Shown here: positions 39,040-52,721 of the stretch, in pieces
Layout: every line of letters starts with the position of its first letter
How positions within the stretch are numbered: position 1 is the first letter of the stretch
Made by a program: the position numbers and the translations under genes
The notes under the pieces: model-generated
What the model was told of the DNA's origin: nothing
What the model saw: only the letters and a program-made list of their open reading frames with translations
Databases searched by the model: none
NCBI GenBank assembly: GCA_025452255.1
Contig: CP104974.1
Location: forward strand, 806,001-870,000
Length of the DNA: 64,000 bases
From: Devosia sp. A8/3-2
Lineage (GTDB): Bacteria; Pseudomonadota; Alphaproteobacteria; Rhizobiales; Devosiaceae
Reading direction: 5' to 3'

Positions 39040-39600
39040 TTGGCAGCGCAGAATTCAGTGCTTACCCAGATCGCGCGGCCATATGCGTCGGCGTTGTTCG
39101 ATCTCGCCCAGAGCGAGAACCAATTGGCATCCGTTGAGACATCGCTGTCCGACGTTTCCCGTCTGATCGGGGAGAGCCGGGATTTTTCCTGCTTCCTGCG
39201 GTCGCCGGTGATTACCGCCGATGCCAAGGCGCATGCGCTCGATGCGCTGCTCGCCAAGGCCAAGACCAATGACCTGATCGCCAATTTCCTGCGCCTCGTG
39301 GCCAAGAATGGCCGGCTGTTCGCGCTCGACGCCATCATCGCGGGTTTCCGCGAGCTGGCTGCCGAAGCGCGTGGCGAAGTGTCTGCCGATGTGACCTCGG
39401 CCGCGCCGCTCACTGCTGCGCAGGTCAAGTCGCTGGCCGCAACGCTCAAGGCCAAGATCGGCAAGACCGTTACGCTCAACCAATTCGTCGATACCTCGCT
39501 GATCGGGGGCCTTCAGGTGAAGGTCGGATCGCAGATGATCGACTCTTCCCTCAAGACGAAATTGACCGCGATGAAGATCGCCATGAAAGAGGTCGGATAA
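39040..39600 (+). CDS. atpH: ATP synthase delta subunit
   Basis: Peripheral-stalk subunit linking F1 to Fo. 186 residues, intact. IARPYASALFDLAQSENQLA, LRLVAKNGRLFALDAIIAGF and SLIGGLQVKVGSQMIDSSLK are family signatures. The TTG start at 39040 has GAGGGTG upstream. The stop abuts the atpA start. Confidence 0.95.
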   Translation: MAAQNSVLTQIARPYASALFDLAQSENQLASVETSLSDVSRLIGESRDFSCFLRSPVITADAKAHALDALLAKAKTNDLIANFLRLVAKNGRLFALDAIIAGFRELAAEARGEVSADVTSAAPLTAAQVKSLAATLKAKIGKTVTLNQFVDTSLIGGLQVKVGSQMIDSSLKTKLTAMKIAMKEVG

Positions 39601-41135
<1,535 letters not shown>

Positions 41136-41200
41136 TAACGTTGTCTGGCGCGTGACCGGTTCGCCGGTCGCGCTTCAAGGCCCAAGGAGACGATAGGCAG

Positions 41201-42090
41201 ATGCCGTCGCTAAAGGACCTCAAGAACCGGATCGATTCTGGTCAAATCGACGCAAAAGATCACCAAGGCCATGCAGATGGTTGCGGCGGCCAAGCTGCGC
41301 CGTGCTCAGGATGCCGCCGAGGCCGCACGCCCCTATGCCGAGCGCATGGGCAAGGTGCTGGCGAGCCCGGCATCGGTCTATGAAGGTCAGTCAGGCGCTC
41401 CGGTGCTGCTGGCCGGCACGGGCAAGGATCAGGTGCATCTGCTGATCGTGGCGACCGGCGAGCGTGGCCCGGCGGGTGGCTTTAATTCGTCCATCGCCCG
41501 TCTGGCGCGCGAGCACGCCGCCAAGCTTTTGAGCGAAGGCAAGACGGTCAAGATCCTGACTGTTGGCCGCAAGGGCAATGATATCCTCAAGCGGCAATAT
41601 CCCACTCTCATCATCGAGACGGTCAGCTTCCGCGAGATCAAGACCATCGGCTTCGCCCGAGGCAGCGCTGATCTCGGAAAAGGTGCAGGCCCTGTTCGCG
41701 GCTGGCGAGTTCGACGTGGCGACGCTGTTCTTTGCCAAGTTCAACTCGGTGATCAGCCAAGTGCCGACGGCGCTGCAGATCATCCCGGCTCGCATCGAAA
41801 AGCTCGAAGGCGAGGGCGCTGCTGCGCTTTCGACCGTGCCCTACGAATACGAGCCGAGCGAAGAAGCCATTGTTGAAGAGCTGCTGCCGCGCAATATCAG
41901 CGTGCAGATCTTCCGCGCTTTGCTCGAAAACGGCGCCTCGTTCTATGGCGCGCAGATGTCCGCCATGGACAATGCGACCCGGAACGCCGGCGAAATGATC
42001 GGTAAGCTGCAGCTGAGCTATAACCGCCAGCGCCGAGCCCAGATCACCAAAGAACTCATCGAAATCATTTCAGGCGTGGAAGCGCTCTAA
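41201..42090 (+). CDS. atpG: ATP synthase gamma subunit
   Basis: Rotary shaft of F1. N-terminal [13 protein letters not shown] and, after repair, [19 protein letters not shown]-terminal [20 protein letters not shown] and [15 protein letters not shown] are universal gamma motifs. About 296 residues. Frame breaks near 41240 and near 41662. Confidence 0.96.
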
Positions 42091-42099
42091 GCACCCTAG

Positions 42100-43554
<1,455 letters not shown>

Positions 43555-43637
43555 TTTTTGCCACTTGGGCTCGTCGTTCGCGACGGGCCCGCTGCCCAAG
43601 CCCAGTGATGGGTTCGCTCCGCTAAGGGACCAAAAAA

Positions 43638-44063
43638 ATGGCTGAAGGCCTCAAGATCGAGATCGTGTCGCCCGAGCGGCTGGTGCTGTCGGAAGTCGTG
43701 ACCTCGGTCACCGTTCCGGGCACGGAAGGCTATTTCACCGTGATGGAAGATCACGCCCCGTTCATGACCACGCTGCGGCTGGGCTTCATCACCGTGACAG
43801 GCCTCGACGGCAAGGCGCATGTCTATTTCGTGCGCGGCGGCTTTGCCGATGTGTCCACCGAAGGCCTGACCATCTCGGCCGAAGAAGCCTCCCCGTTCCA
43901 TGAATTCGACACTGGCGATCTGCAGGCCGAAATCAAGGCGGCCGAGGAAGAACTCGCCCGCGCCCAAACGCCGGACGACAAGTCCTATGCGCAGGTGCTG
44001 GTCAGCGGCTTGCTGAACCCGGCCATCGAAGCCGGCCAGATCAATGGGACCCATATTCATTAA
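43638..44063 (+). CDS. atpC: ATP synthase epsilon subunit
   Basis: 141 residues, intact. EIVSPERLVLSEVVTSVTVP, GTEGYFTVMEDHAPFMTTLR and FVRGGFADVSTEGLTISAEE. Inhibitory/central-stalk subunit, last gene of atpHAGDC. As usual in alphaproteobacteria the Fo genes are elsewhere. Confidence 0.96.
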   Translation: MAEGLKIEIVSPERLVLSEVVTSVTVPGTEGYFTVMEDHAPFMTTLRLGFITVTGLDGKAHVYFVRGGFADVSTEGLTISAEEASPFHEFDTGDLQAEIKAAEEELARAQTPDDKSYAQVLVSGLLNPAIEAGQINGTHIH

Positions 44064-44120
44064 GCTGTGCCTGCCGGACCTCCGGCGGATAAGCGTGGTG
44101 TCATGCTCGCGCAATTCCAG

Positions 44121-44156
44121 ACAGCCGTCTCCTTCGGAGGCGGCTGTTTTATTTTG
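44121..44156 (+). terminator. Rho-independent terminator of the atp operon
   Basis: ACAGCCGTCTCC-ttcg-GGAGGCGGCTGT followed by TTTATTTT; UUCG-type tetraloop and one G-T pair. A strong terminator. Confidence 0.93.
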
Positions 44157-44310
44157 CCGGCAAGTTTAGGCTTGCTTGCTCAAAATATAGGCAAGCCTTT
44201 GATTGTGCTGGCACTTATGCATATTTAAACGTGCGATTAATAAAGTGCCGCCACTCTACTTTTGGAAGCGTCATTCGGCCGGACCGGAACGCGGACATTT
44301 GGGGGTATTG

Positions 44311-46467
44311 ATGGGCGCTGCTCTGGGTCATTTGCGACTGACATTTGCCATTGCCGCTATGGCGATCGGCTCGATTGCCATTGCTGTGCTGGCGGTTCTG
44401 GTGGGGCTGTTCATCAGCCTCTCCAATTCAGCCAGCGAGGATGCCGCCAAAGAAGTGGCCAGCGCGACCCGGATCAGCGCGGAAATCCTGCAGGTCAATC
44501 TGCCGAGTCTGGAAGTGGTGGCGGACGAGGCCGGCAATGTAAGCGGTCTCGTGATGCGCTCCATGCCGCGCTTCCGCACCAATGATGTCATCGACACGAT
44601 TGCCCGGGTTACCGGGCAGGATGTGACGATCTATGTCTACAACACCGAAGTCAGCCCTGATTTTGTGACCGGTACGACGAGCCTATTGCAGGGCAGTGGC
44701 GAGCGGCTGGATAGCCCGATTGTTGCCGGCACGCCGCTTTTCGCGTCCATGCAGGCCAATCAGAGCGTCCACAGCGAAGCTGTTATCGAGGGTGTCGGCT
44801 ATTTTCTGCTGCATCAGCCGATCACCATGGCCGATGGCACGGTGATCGGGGCGCTGATGGTGGCGGTCGATCGGGCGCCCATCGAGGCGGTGGTGGGGCG
44901 GTCGCTGACCATGCTGCTGGCCGTGGGCGGGGCGGTGCTACTGGTGATTGGCGCGGTGGCGCTGCTGCTGTCGTGGCTCTTGACCCGGCCCATTCCGCGG
45001 CTTTCGGCGGTGATGAATTCCATCGTGGCCGGCGAACTTGACGCCGAGGTGCCCTATACCGAGCGGCGCAATGAAATCGGCGCCATGGCCAAGGCGGTGG
45101 AAGTGTTCCGCCGCAATGGGCAGCGCGTCGCCGAACTTGGCGCCGAGACCGGCCGGCATCTGGCGGAGGCGGCCGACCATACTGGCCAGCTCAATGCGAT
45201 TTCCATGTCGCAAATGGTGGTGGAGTTTTCGCTTGAGGGCGCGGTTCTGGCCGCCAATCAGAATTTTCTCGATCTGGTGGGCTATCAACGTGAGGAAGTG
45301 TTGGCCCAGCCCAATGCGCTGTTCCTGTTTGGCGCCGATCCCAGTGGCGCGGCCTATAAGCAATTTTGGCTCGATCTGGCGGCCGGGCAGTTCAAGGCAG
45401 GCGAATATCGCCGCCGTACCCGCGATGGCCACGAAGTGTGGATTCAGAGCACGTTCAGCCCCATCGTTGGGGTCGATGGCGTGCCCTATAAGATCGTGCA
45501 GTTTGCGACCGATGTGACCGCGCGCAAGCAGGCGGTTGCCGCTGTGGGCGCGGGGCTGCAGCAATTGGCGGAGGGTGATCTGACCGCCAGTATCGACGTG
45601 CCGTTCGAGCCGCAGTTCGAAGATTTGCGCCATGCGCTCAATGGCACGGTGTCGCGCTTTGCCGAGGTGGTCGGGCAATTGCAGCAGACCTCGCGGGCGC
45701 TGCGGCTAGCGACGGGAGAGATTCTGTCGGGCGCCAATGACCTCTCCGAACGCACCACGCGGCAGGCGGCGACGATCGAGCAGACCGCGGCGGCGATGGA
45801 GACGCTGGCCGGCACCGTGGCCGGCAATGCGCGCATGGCGCGCGAGGCAGCGGGCAAGGCCCGCGCCGTTGCGGTGACGGCGGCCGAGAGCGGCACGGTG
45901 ATGAGCAATGCCAATGCAGCCATGGAGCGGATCACCCAATCCTCGGCCAAGATTTCCAACATTATCGGCATGATCGACGACATTGCCTTCCAGACCAATC
46001 TTCTGGCGCTCAATGCCTCGGTCGAGGCGGCGCGGGCCGGAGAGGCGGGGCGCGGCTTTGCCGTGGTGGCGGTCGAAGTGCGGCGGTTGGCACAATCGGC
46101 GGCCGGTGCCTCGGCTGATGTGAAGGCGCTGGTCGAGCAATCGGCCAATGAGGTGCGCGGTGGCTCGGGGCTGGTTTCGGATGCGGCGAGCCGGTTGCAG
46201 ATGATGCTGGATGCGGTGCGGGCCAATAGCGAATTGGTCGAGGCCATTGCGCAGGCCAGTGGCGAGCAGGCTTCGTCTATCGATGAAGTGTCGACGGCGG
46301 TGCGCACGCTTGACGAGATGACGCAGCACAATGCGGCGCTGGTCGAGGAGATCAATGCGGCGATCGAGCAGACCGAGGCACAGGCGCAGAGCCCGGATGG
46401 GCTGGTGGATGTGTTTGTGCTGAGCAAGCCGGCGGTGGTGGAGGCTGGGCGTCGGCGGGCGGCTTAG
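44311..46467 (+). CDS. Methyl-accepting chemotaxis protein with HAMP-PAS-HAMP input
   Basis: 718 residues, intact over 2.1 kb. One N-terminal helix ([20 protein letters not shown]), a periplasmic sensor of about 170 residues of the single-Cache type, a second helix near residue 200, then HAMP, a PAS domain ([20 protein letters not shown]), a second HAMP-like segment ([20 protein letters not shown]) and the signalling hairpin [20 protein letters not shown]. No C-terminal CheR/CheB pentapeptide is visible. No che genes are next to it. Confidence 0.93.
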   Translation: MGAALGHLRLTFAIAAMAIGSIAIAVLAVLVGLFISLSNSASEDAAKEVASATRISAEILQVNLPSLEVVADEAGNVSGLVMRSMPRFRTNDVIDTIARVTGQDVTIYVYNTEVSPDFVTGTTSLLQGSGERLDSPIVAGTPLFASMQANQSVHSEAVIEGVGYFLLHQPITMADGTVIGALMVAVDRAPIEAVVGRSLTMLLAVGGAVLLVIGAVALLLSWLLTRPIPRLSAVMNSIVAGELDAEVPYTERRNEIGAMAKAVEVFRRNGQRVAELGAETGRHLAEAADHTGQLNAISMSQMVVEFSLEGAVLAANQNFLDLVGYQREEVLAQPNALFLFGADPSGAAYKQFWLDLAAGQFKAGEYRRRTRDGHEVWIQSTFSPIVGVDGVPYKIVQFATDVTARKQAVAAVGAGLQQLAEGDLTASIDVPFEPQFEDLRHALNGTVSRFAEVVGQLQQTSRALRLATGEILSGANDLSERTTRQAATIEQTAAAMETLAGTVAGNARMAREAAGKARAVAVTAAESGTVMSNANAAMERITQSSAKISNIIGMIDDIAFQTNLLALNASVEAARAGEAGRGFAVVAVEVRRLAQSAAGASADVKALVEQSANEVRGGSGLVSDAASRLQMMLDAVRANSELVEAIAQASGEQASSIDEVSTAVRTLDEMTQHNAALVEEINAAIEQTEAQAQSPDGLVDVFVLSKPAVVEAGRRRAA

Positions 46468-46510
46468 AGTATTTGGATTGGCGCTGGGTGCGCGTGAGCC
46501 ACGACCTTCT

Positions 46511-46629
46511 CCCTCCCCTTTAGGGGAGGGTTGGGGTGGGGGTGCTGAACTTTCAGCTGGTTGAAGGTGGTATGAGTGGGTTGAGGGCGCGGCACCCCCA
46601 CCCTCGTTCCCTCCCCTCAAGGGGGAGGG
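46511..46629. repeat. Inverted pair of CCCTCCCC palindromes
   Basis: CCCTCCCC-ttta-GGGGAGGG (46511-46530) and CCCTCCCC-tcaag-GGGGAGGG (46609-46629), joined by inverted flanks GGTTGGGGTGGGGGTGC and GCACCCCCACCC. It lies between the convergent chemoreceptor and racemase genes. Confidence 0.75.
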
Positions 46630-46654
46630 AGGCGCAGGCTGATGGAGTTGTGTT

Positions 46655-47343
46655 TTACGCCAGAGCCGCGCTGACGAGCGCCTTGGCGTGCAGGTCGGTG
46701 GTGTCGAAGACCGGTAGCGGGCTTACGGAGTCATCGATCAACATGCCGATTTCGGTGCAGCCCAGAATGACGGCTTCGGCGCCTCGGGCAGCGAGGCGTT
46801 CGATGGCGGTGATGTAGGTGCGGCGGGATCTCGTCGCGCACAATGCCCCGGCAGAGTTCTTCGTAGATGATGCCGTTTAGGTTGGTGCGGTCGACTTCGG
46901 GGATGAGCGAGGCGATGCCGCGTTCGGTGAGACGATCGTGGTAGAAGCCCATTTCCATGGTGAAGCGGGTGCCGAGGAGGCCCACCGTCGTGAAGCCGTC
47001 GGCCAGCAGCGCATCGCTGGTGGGATCGGCAATGTGGATGAAGGGCACGGAGAGATTGGCCGTGATCGCTGAAGCCACGACATGCATGGTGTTGGTGGCC
47101 AGCCCGATGATTTCGGCACCGGCGCGCTCCAGCCCTTTGGCGATTTCTGGCCAATTGGCGACCCGCACCGTCCCAATCACCGGCCGATTGCATCTCCGCA
47201 ATGGGCGCGAAATCCACCGAATGCACGATCACCGGCGCCGAATGGAGACCTCCGAGCCGGGCGGCGGTCTCCTGATTGAGCACGCGATAATAGTGGGCGG
47301 TGGATTCCCAGCTCATGCCGCCGATAAGGCCGATGGTTTTCAT
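46655..47343 (-). CDS. Aspartate/glutamate-racemase-family amino-acid racemase (YgeA type)
   Basis: About 229 residues. [30 protein letters not shown] and [13 protein letters not shown]. The first catalytic position is Thr (ATNTMH) and the second Cys (LGCTE), the Thr/Cys pair of E. coli YgeA rather than the Cys/Cys pair of classical racemases. Frame breaks near 47185 and 46830. Confidence 0.85.
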
Positions 47344-47352
47344 GCCGCCAGT

Positions 47353-47888
47353 CTATGCGTGGGTGAAGCGTTGGGGAATGTCGGAAAAAGCCTCGACCAC
47401 CTTGTCGTAGGCGTCCTTCTTGAACGGCACGATCAAGCTTGGCGTGCGGGTGAGTTTTTCCCAGCGCCGGGCGTCGAATTCGGCCGGGACCTTGCCGCCA
47501 CCGGGATTCTGCAACGTCGATTTCGCTGTCCTTGCCGGTAAAGGCGAAGGCAAACCAGCGCTGGCGCTGGCCACGATATTTGCCCTTGAGGGCAATACCC
47601 AGCGTCATCGGGCAAGTCGTAATAAATCCATTCAGGCGCTTCGGCGAGCAGGCTCACCGCGGTGATATTGGTTTCCTCGTGCAGTTCGCGCAGGGCGGCG
47701 CGCAGCGGGTCTTCGCCCTTGTCGATGCCACCCTGCGGCATCTGCCGTGGAGCGCCGCGTTCGGCGGAATCCTCGGGGTCTTCCTCGGGCTTGCGGCGGC
47801 CGATGAATACATTGCCCTCATGATTGAAGACGGCAATGCCCACGCAGTCGCGATAGGGCATGGATTGTCGATCGAGGACTTTGGTCAT
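47353..47888 (-). CDS. rppH: RNA pyrophosphohydrolase RppH
   Basis: NUDIX enzyme that removes 5' pyrophosphate from mRNA to start decay. [20 protein letters not shown], the NUDIX box [20 protein letters not shown], then [17 protein letters not shown] and [20 protein letters not shown]. About 178 residues. Frame breaks near 47610 and 47518. It follows yibQ by four bases, an order seen in Hyphomicrobiales. Confidence 0.93.
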
Positions 47889-47892
47889 CACG

Positions 47893-49013
47893 TTACTCTG
47901 CTTGTTTCATCAGGGCGCTGGCGGGCACCAGCGCGAGCCCTTTGCTTTCCAGAGCGGCCGACCATTCGGCGACCGCCGCTACCGATATGGGTAGGGCGCT
48001 GACAATACTGATTGCGTGGCCGTTCTCTACCGCCTTGGCCTCAAGGCTGGTAAGCGCTGCGAGAATGGATTGCTGGGAGGGATTGGCGTCAATCATCGCA
48101 TCGACGCGCGAAAACGGCACCTTGTTGCCAGCAGCCAATTGGGGGGCGATGGAGCGGTTGGACGAGCCATCATCGACATAGCCTAGCCCCTGCGCGCCAA
48201 GCTCTTCCATAAGGGGCGAGAAATCGGCGGCCGAGGCAGTGAAGCGGGCGCCCATATTGTTGATCACACCGGCATAGCCGCCAAAGCGGGCCAGCAGCCA
48301 GAACAGCTTGTCCAGATTGGCGCGCGGTGTCTCCCCGGTCAGAAGGGTCTGCGGGCCGGGATCGTTCTGCGGATAATCGAAGGGCCTCGAGCGGAATTTC
48401 GAGCAGGATTTCGTGGCCGCTGCTGCGGGCGGCCGCCACACTATTGCTCAGCGTCTTGCCATAGGGAGCAAAGGCCAGCGTGATATCGGGCGGCAGGCGT
48501 TCGATGGCGTCGAGCGAGCCCTGCTCATTTATGCCGAGCCCACTGACGATGATGGCGATTTTTGGCAGCCCCACGGGCGCGGTGCTTGGCCGCGAATAGG
48601 TGGCAAAGGGCGTGCGGCCATCGCTGGCAATGCGCGGAATGGGGCCGTTGGCGGTCTCTTCGCTGAGATCGGGCAGGGCGCCGAAAGCGTCCGGCTGGGC
48701 GGTGCCGGCGGGCACATCGGCGCCGATCGTGGAGATGGCGCTGCCAGCGGGATATTGCTGGGGGTCGGCGGTAATGGTGGCAGGGCCGGTGGCCACCGCA
48801 TTGGCCACCTCATTGGAATTGCGGGTCGAAGTGATGGCGACTTCTCGGCTGGGACGACCGCCATTCGGATCATTGGCGAGGATCAGCCGCAGCACGAAGC
48901 CAATGCCGATCAGCGCGATGATGGCAAAGAGCACGCGCTACAGGAAAGCCGCGGCCGGTTTCTCCCGGCTGGCGCTTGCGGCCGGTCAGCGGGGTGCTGA
49001 GATCATTGGCCAT
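47893..49013 (-). CDS. Divergent polysaccharide deacetylase (YibQ-like)
   Basis: About 373 residues. Short cytoplasmic start MANDLSTPLTGRKRQPGE, one hydrophobic helix (VLFAIIALIGIGFVLRLILA), a low-complexity linker and the domain with KIAIIVSGLGINEQGSLDAI, ILLEIPLEA, FGGYAGVINNMGARFTASAA and GLGYVDDGSSN. The family is a divergent polysaccharide deacetylase fold of unknown substrate. Frame breaks near 48940 and 48395. Between ctpA and rppH. Confidence 0.87.
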
Positions 49014-49027
49014 CGAAAAAGTCCTGC

Positions 49028-49079
49028 ATGACATTGTGGGGCGGGACGGCGAATCAGCCGTCCCGCCCCACAATGTCAT
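49028..49079. repeat. Perfect 23-base hairpin between ctpA and yibQ
   Basis: Arms 49028-49050 and 49057-49079 are exact inverted copies around a six-base loop; the sequence runs ATGACATTGTGGGGCGGGAC into the loop. On the minus strand no T-run follows, so it looks like a processing/REP element more than a terminator. Confidence 0.85.
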
Positions 49080-49095
49080 AGCATGGAAGCTAGCG

Positions 49096-50524
49096 TCATT
49101 CCGCCTTGGGCGGGTAAGCCACGTTGGTCTCCCCGCCATCGATCAGGCGAATGGCATATTGCAGCTGGGCGTCTTCGGCCTTGTCGGCCGGCACATAGAC
49201 CGAGGAGCCGACAGTGGTTTCTTCCCGGCCTTCGACTGTGATGTGCCCGGCAAGCCCGGCTTCACCGATGATCTCGTCACGGCCCTGCAATTCAGGCGGA
49301 ACCGTCTGCTTGATCTCGATATCGGGAGTGATGCCCAGCGCCCGGATGGAGCGGTTGTTTGGCGTGTAATAGCGCGCCGTGGTCAAGCGCATGGCGCCGT
49401 CGGGCCCAAGCGAAATGATCGACTGCACCGAACCCTTGCCGAAGGAGCGCGTACCCACCACGGTGGCGCGCTTATGATCCTGCAAGGCGCCGGCCACGAT
49501 TTCGGAGGCCGAGGCCGAGCCGCCATTGATCAGCACGACCAGCGGCACATCCGTCAGCTGCGCATCGAGCGCATCGGGCTGGGCGTCATAGCGGGCGCTT
49601 TCCTCGGGAACACGGCCACGGGTCAGCACGACCGCGCCCTGCTTGAGGAAAGCGTCGGCGACATAGACCGACTGATCGACCGAGCCGCCCGGATTGTTGC
49701 GCAAATCAAGGATGATGCCCTTGGGCGCCACGTCCTTGCGTTCGGCATAGATATCCTTGATGGCCTGCTGGACGCCGACAAAGGCTTGCTCGGAGAAGCG
49801 CGACAGGCGCAGCACGGCAACATCACCTTCCATGGACCAGCGCACGGCGCGCATGGCGATGGTCGCGCGGGTCAGCTCGAAGTCGAGCGGATCGGGCACG
49901 CCTTCGCGGGCGATGGTGATCTTAACCGAGGTTCCCAGCGGGCCGCGCATCTTGGCAACGGCGTCGTCAAGGACCATGCCCTGGACCGATACGCCGTCAA
50001 TGGCAACGATCAGGTCATTGGCCAGGATGCCGGCCTTGGCGGCGGGAGTATCATCGATGGGGGAGACGACCTTGACGATGCCCTCTTCCATGGTGACTTC
50101 TGATGCCCGTGCCCCCGAATTCGCCGGAGGTATCTTCGCGCATTTCGTCGTAATCGGCGGGCGGCAGATAGCCCGAATGGGGGTCGAGCGAGGTCAGCAT
50201 GCCCCGGATGGCGGCGCGGATCAGCTCCTGCTCATCGGGGGCATCGACATATTCGGCGCGGATACGGTCGAAGATTTCCCCGAACAGATTGAGATCGGCA
50301 TAGACCTCCAGCGGATCGCGCGGCTTTTCGGCCTTTTCCTCTGCCGTGGGTTCGGGCTGTTCGCCACCCGGAGCCGGTTCGGCCGGTGCACGGTCGGGAG
50401 CCTGCTCGGCGGGAACCGGAGCTTCCTCGGCGGGCGCCGGGGCGGTTTCCTGTGCGAACAGGGTCGATGCGGGCAGCAGCAGCGCCAAAGTCAAGGCAGC
50501 GGCGCGGATGGTCGGAAAGCGCAT
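49096..50524 (-). CDS. ctpA: Carboxy-terminal processing peptidase CtpA (S41)
   Basis: Periplasmic PDZ protease. Signal peptide RAAALTLALLLPASTLFAQ, a Pro/Glu-rich linker, LTSLDPHSGYLPP, PDZ EEGIVKVVSPIDDTPAAKAG, LDLRNNPGGSV, and the Ser-Lys dyad in NGGSASASEIVAGALQDH and GTRSFGKGSVQ. About 476 residues. A frame break near 50103. Starts seven bases after the envC-like gene, giving the envC-ctpA pair typical of this clade. Confidence 0.94.
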
Positions 50525-50531
50525 GAGGGTT

Positions 50532-51898
50532 CTATCCACTCTGTGTCGGGGTCGCCCACCATCCGGTCGGATCGAGGGGCTCGTTGTTTTGTCGCAGTTC
50601 AATATAAAGGGTCGGCTGGGAGTTGCCAGCATTGGTGGTTACGGTACGGCCAATTGTGCGTGATCCCATTGTGCCAAGGGGTTCGCCCATCAGCACGAAC
50701 TGGCCGATATCGACGCTGACCGCGTCGAGCCCTGCCAGAAGCGTTGTATAGTTCTGGCCAGTATTGAGAATGATGATTTGGCCGTAATTGAGGTAGGGGC
50801 CTTTATAAAGCACCCAACCGTCGGCCGGAGCTACGACCTGCGCCTCGGCGCGGGTGACCACCGAGATGCCGTGCGATATGCCCCCGAACCTGTCGCCGGC
50901 GCCATAATCGACCACATTGACGCCATTGGCCGGCATGGTGAGATAGCCCTTGGCATTGGCAAAGGGCATTGCCGGCTCGGTGCGTGCGCTATTGGCCGGG
51001 GCCACCCGGATCTGTTCGGGCGTCATGGTGACGGCGTTGGGATCGGTGGGCGCTGATGGCGTCTGCACCGCGTTGGCTCGGGCCGAGAGGCTATCGATCA
51101 GCTCCTTGAGCGTGGTGGCGCGGGCGGCGAGCGCTACGGCTTCGGCTTCCTGAGCCGCCAGCTCGTTCGAGCGAACATCAATGCCCTGCTTGCGGGCCGC
51201 GATGAGCGTGGCGATGCGGAGCTGTTCTTCCTCGAGCACGGAGAAATTGGCTTTAAGCGTAGCTTCCTCGGCGAGGGCGGATGCCTTGATGTCGTTGAGT
51301 TGCTTCAGATCAGCCGTGACGGCGTCGGCCTTGGCGCGCAGCTGGGGCACGATGGCGGAGATCAGAATGGCACTGCGGGCCGAGCCCAAGGCATCGTCGG
51401 GATCGACGATCAGCGCGGGGGCGGATTGAGCGAAATGCGTTCAAGGGCCGCCAGCACATTGGCGATCTCGGCATTGGAGCCGTCCAGCCGGCCGCGCACT
51501 TCGAGTTCGGAGACGATGAGCGTGGAGAGCCGTTCCTCGATATCGGCCACCTCGATCTCGGCCATTTTGACGCGCTGGGCGGCGGCGATGAGGGCGGCGT
51601 TCTGCTTGGTGCGATCGCCTTCCATCTCGGCAATCTCGGCCTTGAGCGCATCGACCCGCTCCCGGCTGAGCGCGATCGAGGCTTCCACGGCCTCAAGATC
51701 GGTCTGGGCGGCGGCGGGATCAGGCTCGGCGGCCGGTGCGAGCGGCGGGCCGAGCGGCGCTACTGCGTCGGGCGTTGCTGGCGGAGCGGCGGGGGCTTCG
51801 GTCTGGGCGGGAGGCGTCTGGGTCTGGGCGAGCAGCGGCAGCGAGGGCATCGCCGCCAGCACGAGTGCTGCCAGCGCCCGTGCCGGTTTATTGCTCAT
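50532..51898 (-). CDS. EnvC-like murein hydrolase activator with degenerate LytM domain
   Basis: About 455 residues. Signal peptide ALAALVLAAMPSLPLLAQ, Pro-rich segment, a long coiled coil (for example ALSRERVDALKAEIAEMEGD), then a LytM domain GISHGISVVTRAEAQVVAPA and YGQIIILNTGQNYTTLLAGL. The zinc ligands of active LytM enzymes are gone: HLHFE is TLYIEL, and the central His is Gly in LLAGLD. Such domains activate amidases during division. Frame break near 51425. ATG at 51922 is an alternative start. Confidence 0.88.
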
Positions 51899-52032
51899 CC
51901 TCTTGCCCGGCACTTTTGCCATGACATCTCCAGCAGCGGCGCCAGGCGCCTGAATCAATCGGCGCACCATAGCAAGGCCCCGGAAAACCAGAGGTTAACT
52001 CTGCTTAACCATGTCGTGATTTTGCGCAGGGC

Positions 52033-52415
52033 TCAGATCGCGCTGACGATATCGGTCTGGCTGAAATCATTGCCGACAAAGAGCAGCGGGCAATTGCGCT
52101 CTTTGCCGGGGCATAGGCGAAGCAATCGCCGAAATTGAGTCCGGCAGGGTGGATACCTTTGCCCCAGATGGCATAGGCGGCAGCCGCCTGCCCGGCGCCC
52201 ACTTCCGACAGGGGGATACATTCGACCGACACATCGTCCAACAGGGCCGTGAGACCGGCAAGCAGCCCTTTTTGTCCTGCAACAATCATGGCCTCGGTGA
52301 GCGTTGAGGCTGCAATCAGGATTGTCGCCGTCGTTTCCAGCACGCGCTGGCAGGCATCGGCGTCTGACTCATTCTTCAGAATGGCCAACAGGGCTGAGGT
52401 ATCGACGACGATCAC
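52033..52415 (-). CDS. vapC: VapC-type PIN-domain toxin
   Basis: About 127 residues. PIN acidic residues in MIVVDTSALLAILKNESDA, TLTEAMIV and LNFGDCFAYA; after a frame break near 52112 the end reads CPLLFVGNDFSQTDIVSAI with the fourth Asp. Mg-dependent RNase toxin. ATGA overlap with the antitoxin. Confidence 0.9.
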
Positions 52416-52669
52416 TTGGGCAGGCCGGATTCATCGTAGAGAAAATCTCGGCTGCGGGCGGCCGATACGCCATCATCCGGCACGGTGCGAACCGATGCGC
52501 GGATGGCGTCGATCCGGGCCTTTTTTTGTTCCGGCGATAGCTGCGGCTTGATGGCGGCAATTCGTGCGACAGGTGTGCCGTGGCGCGTCAATACGATCTC
52601 TTCGCCGGCTTCCGCGCGGCGGACGAGGTCGGTTAGCTGTGCCTTGGCATCAGATAGGGCGATATCCAT
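52412..52669 (-). CDS. vapB: Phd/YefM-type antitoxin partner of VapC
   Basis: 85 residues. DIALSDAKAQLTDLVRRAEA and EEIVLTRHGTPVARIAAI are the Phd/YefM DNA-binding fold; the C-terminal DFLYDESGLPK is a typical toxin-wrapping tail. The ATG at 52669 is chosen over one 42 bases upstream because the family begins here. First gene of the pair. Confidence 0.87.
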   Translation of the reverse strand: MDIALSDAKAQLTDLVRRAEAGEEIVLTRHGTPVARIAAIKPQLSPEQKKARIDAIRASVRTVPDDGVSAARSRDFLYDESGLPK

Positions 52670-52696
52670 TGAGCGTCTCCATCGTGGGTGTTCATA

Positions 52697-52721
52697 AAAT
52701 AGACCATTCAATGGTCCATTT
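52697..52721. promoter_or_regulatory. Palindromic operator of the vapBC unit
   Basis: The 15-base core GACCATT-C-AATGGTC (52702-52716) is perfect, and extends to 25 bases with one mismatch pair (flanking AAAT/ATTT). It lies 27 bases upstream of vapB, where TA complexes autorepress. Confidence 0.7.

Noticed and set aside
48976..50103. 375-codon open frame antisense to ctpA
   Set aside because: The reverse strand encodes clear CtpA; this frame has no recognisable protein features.
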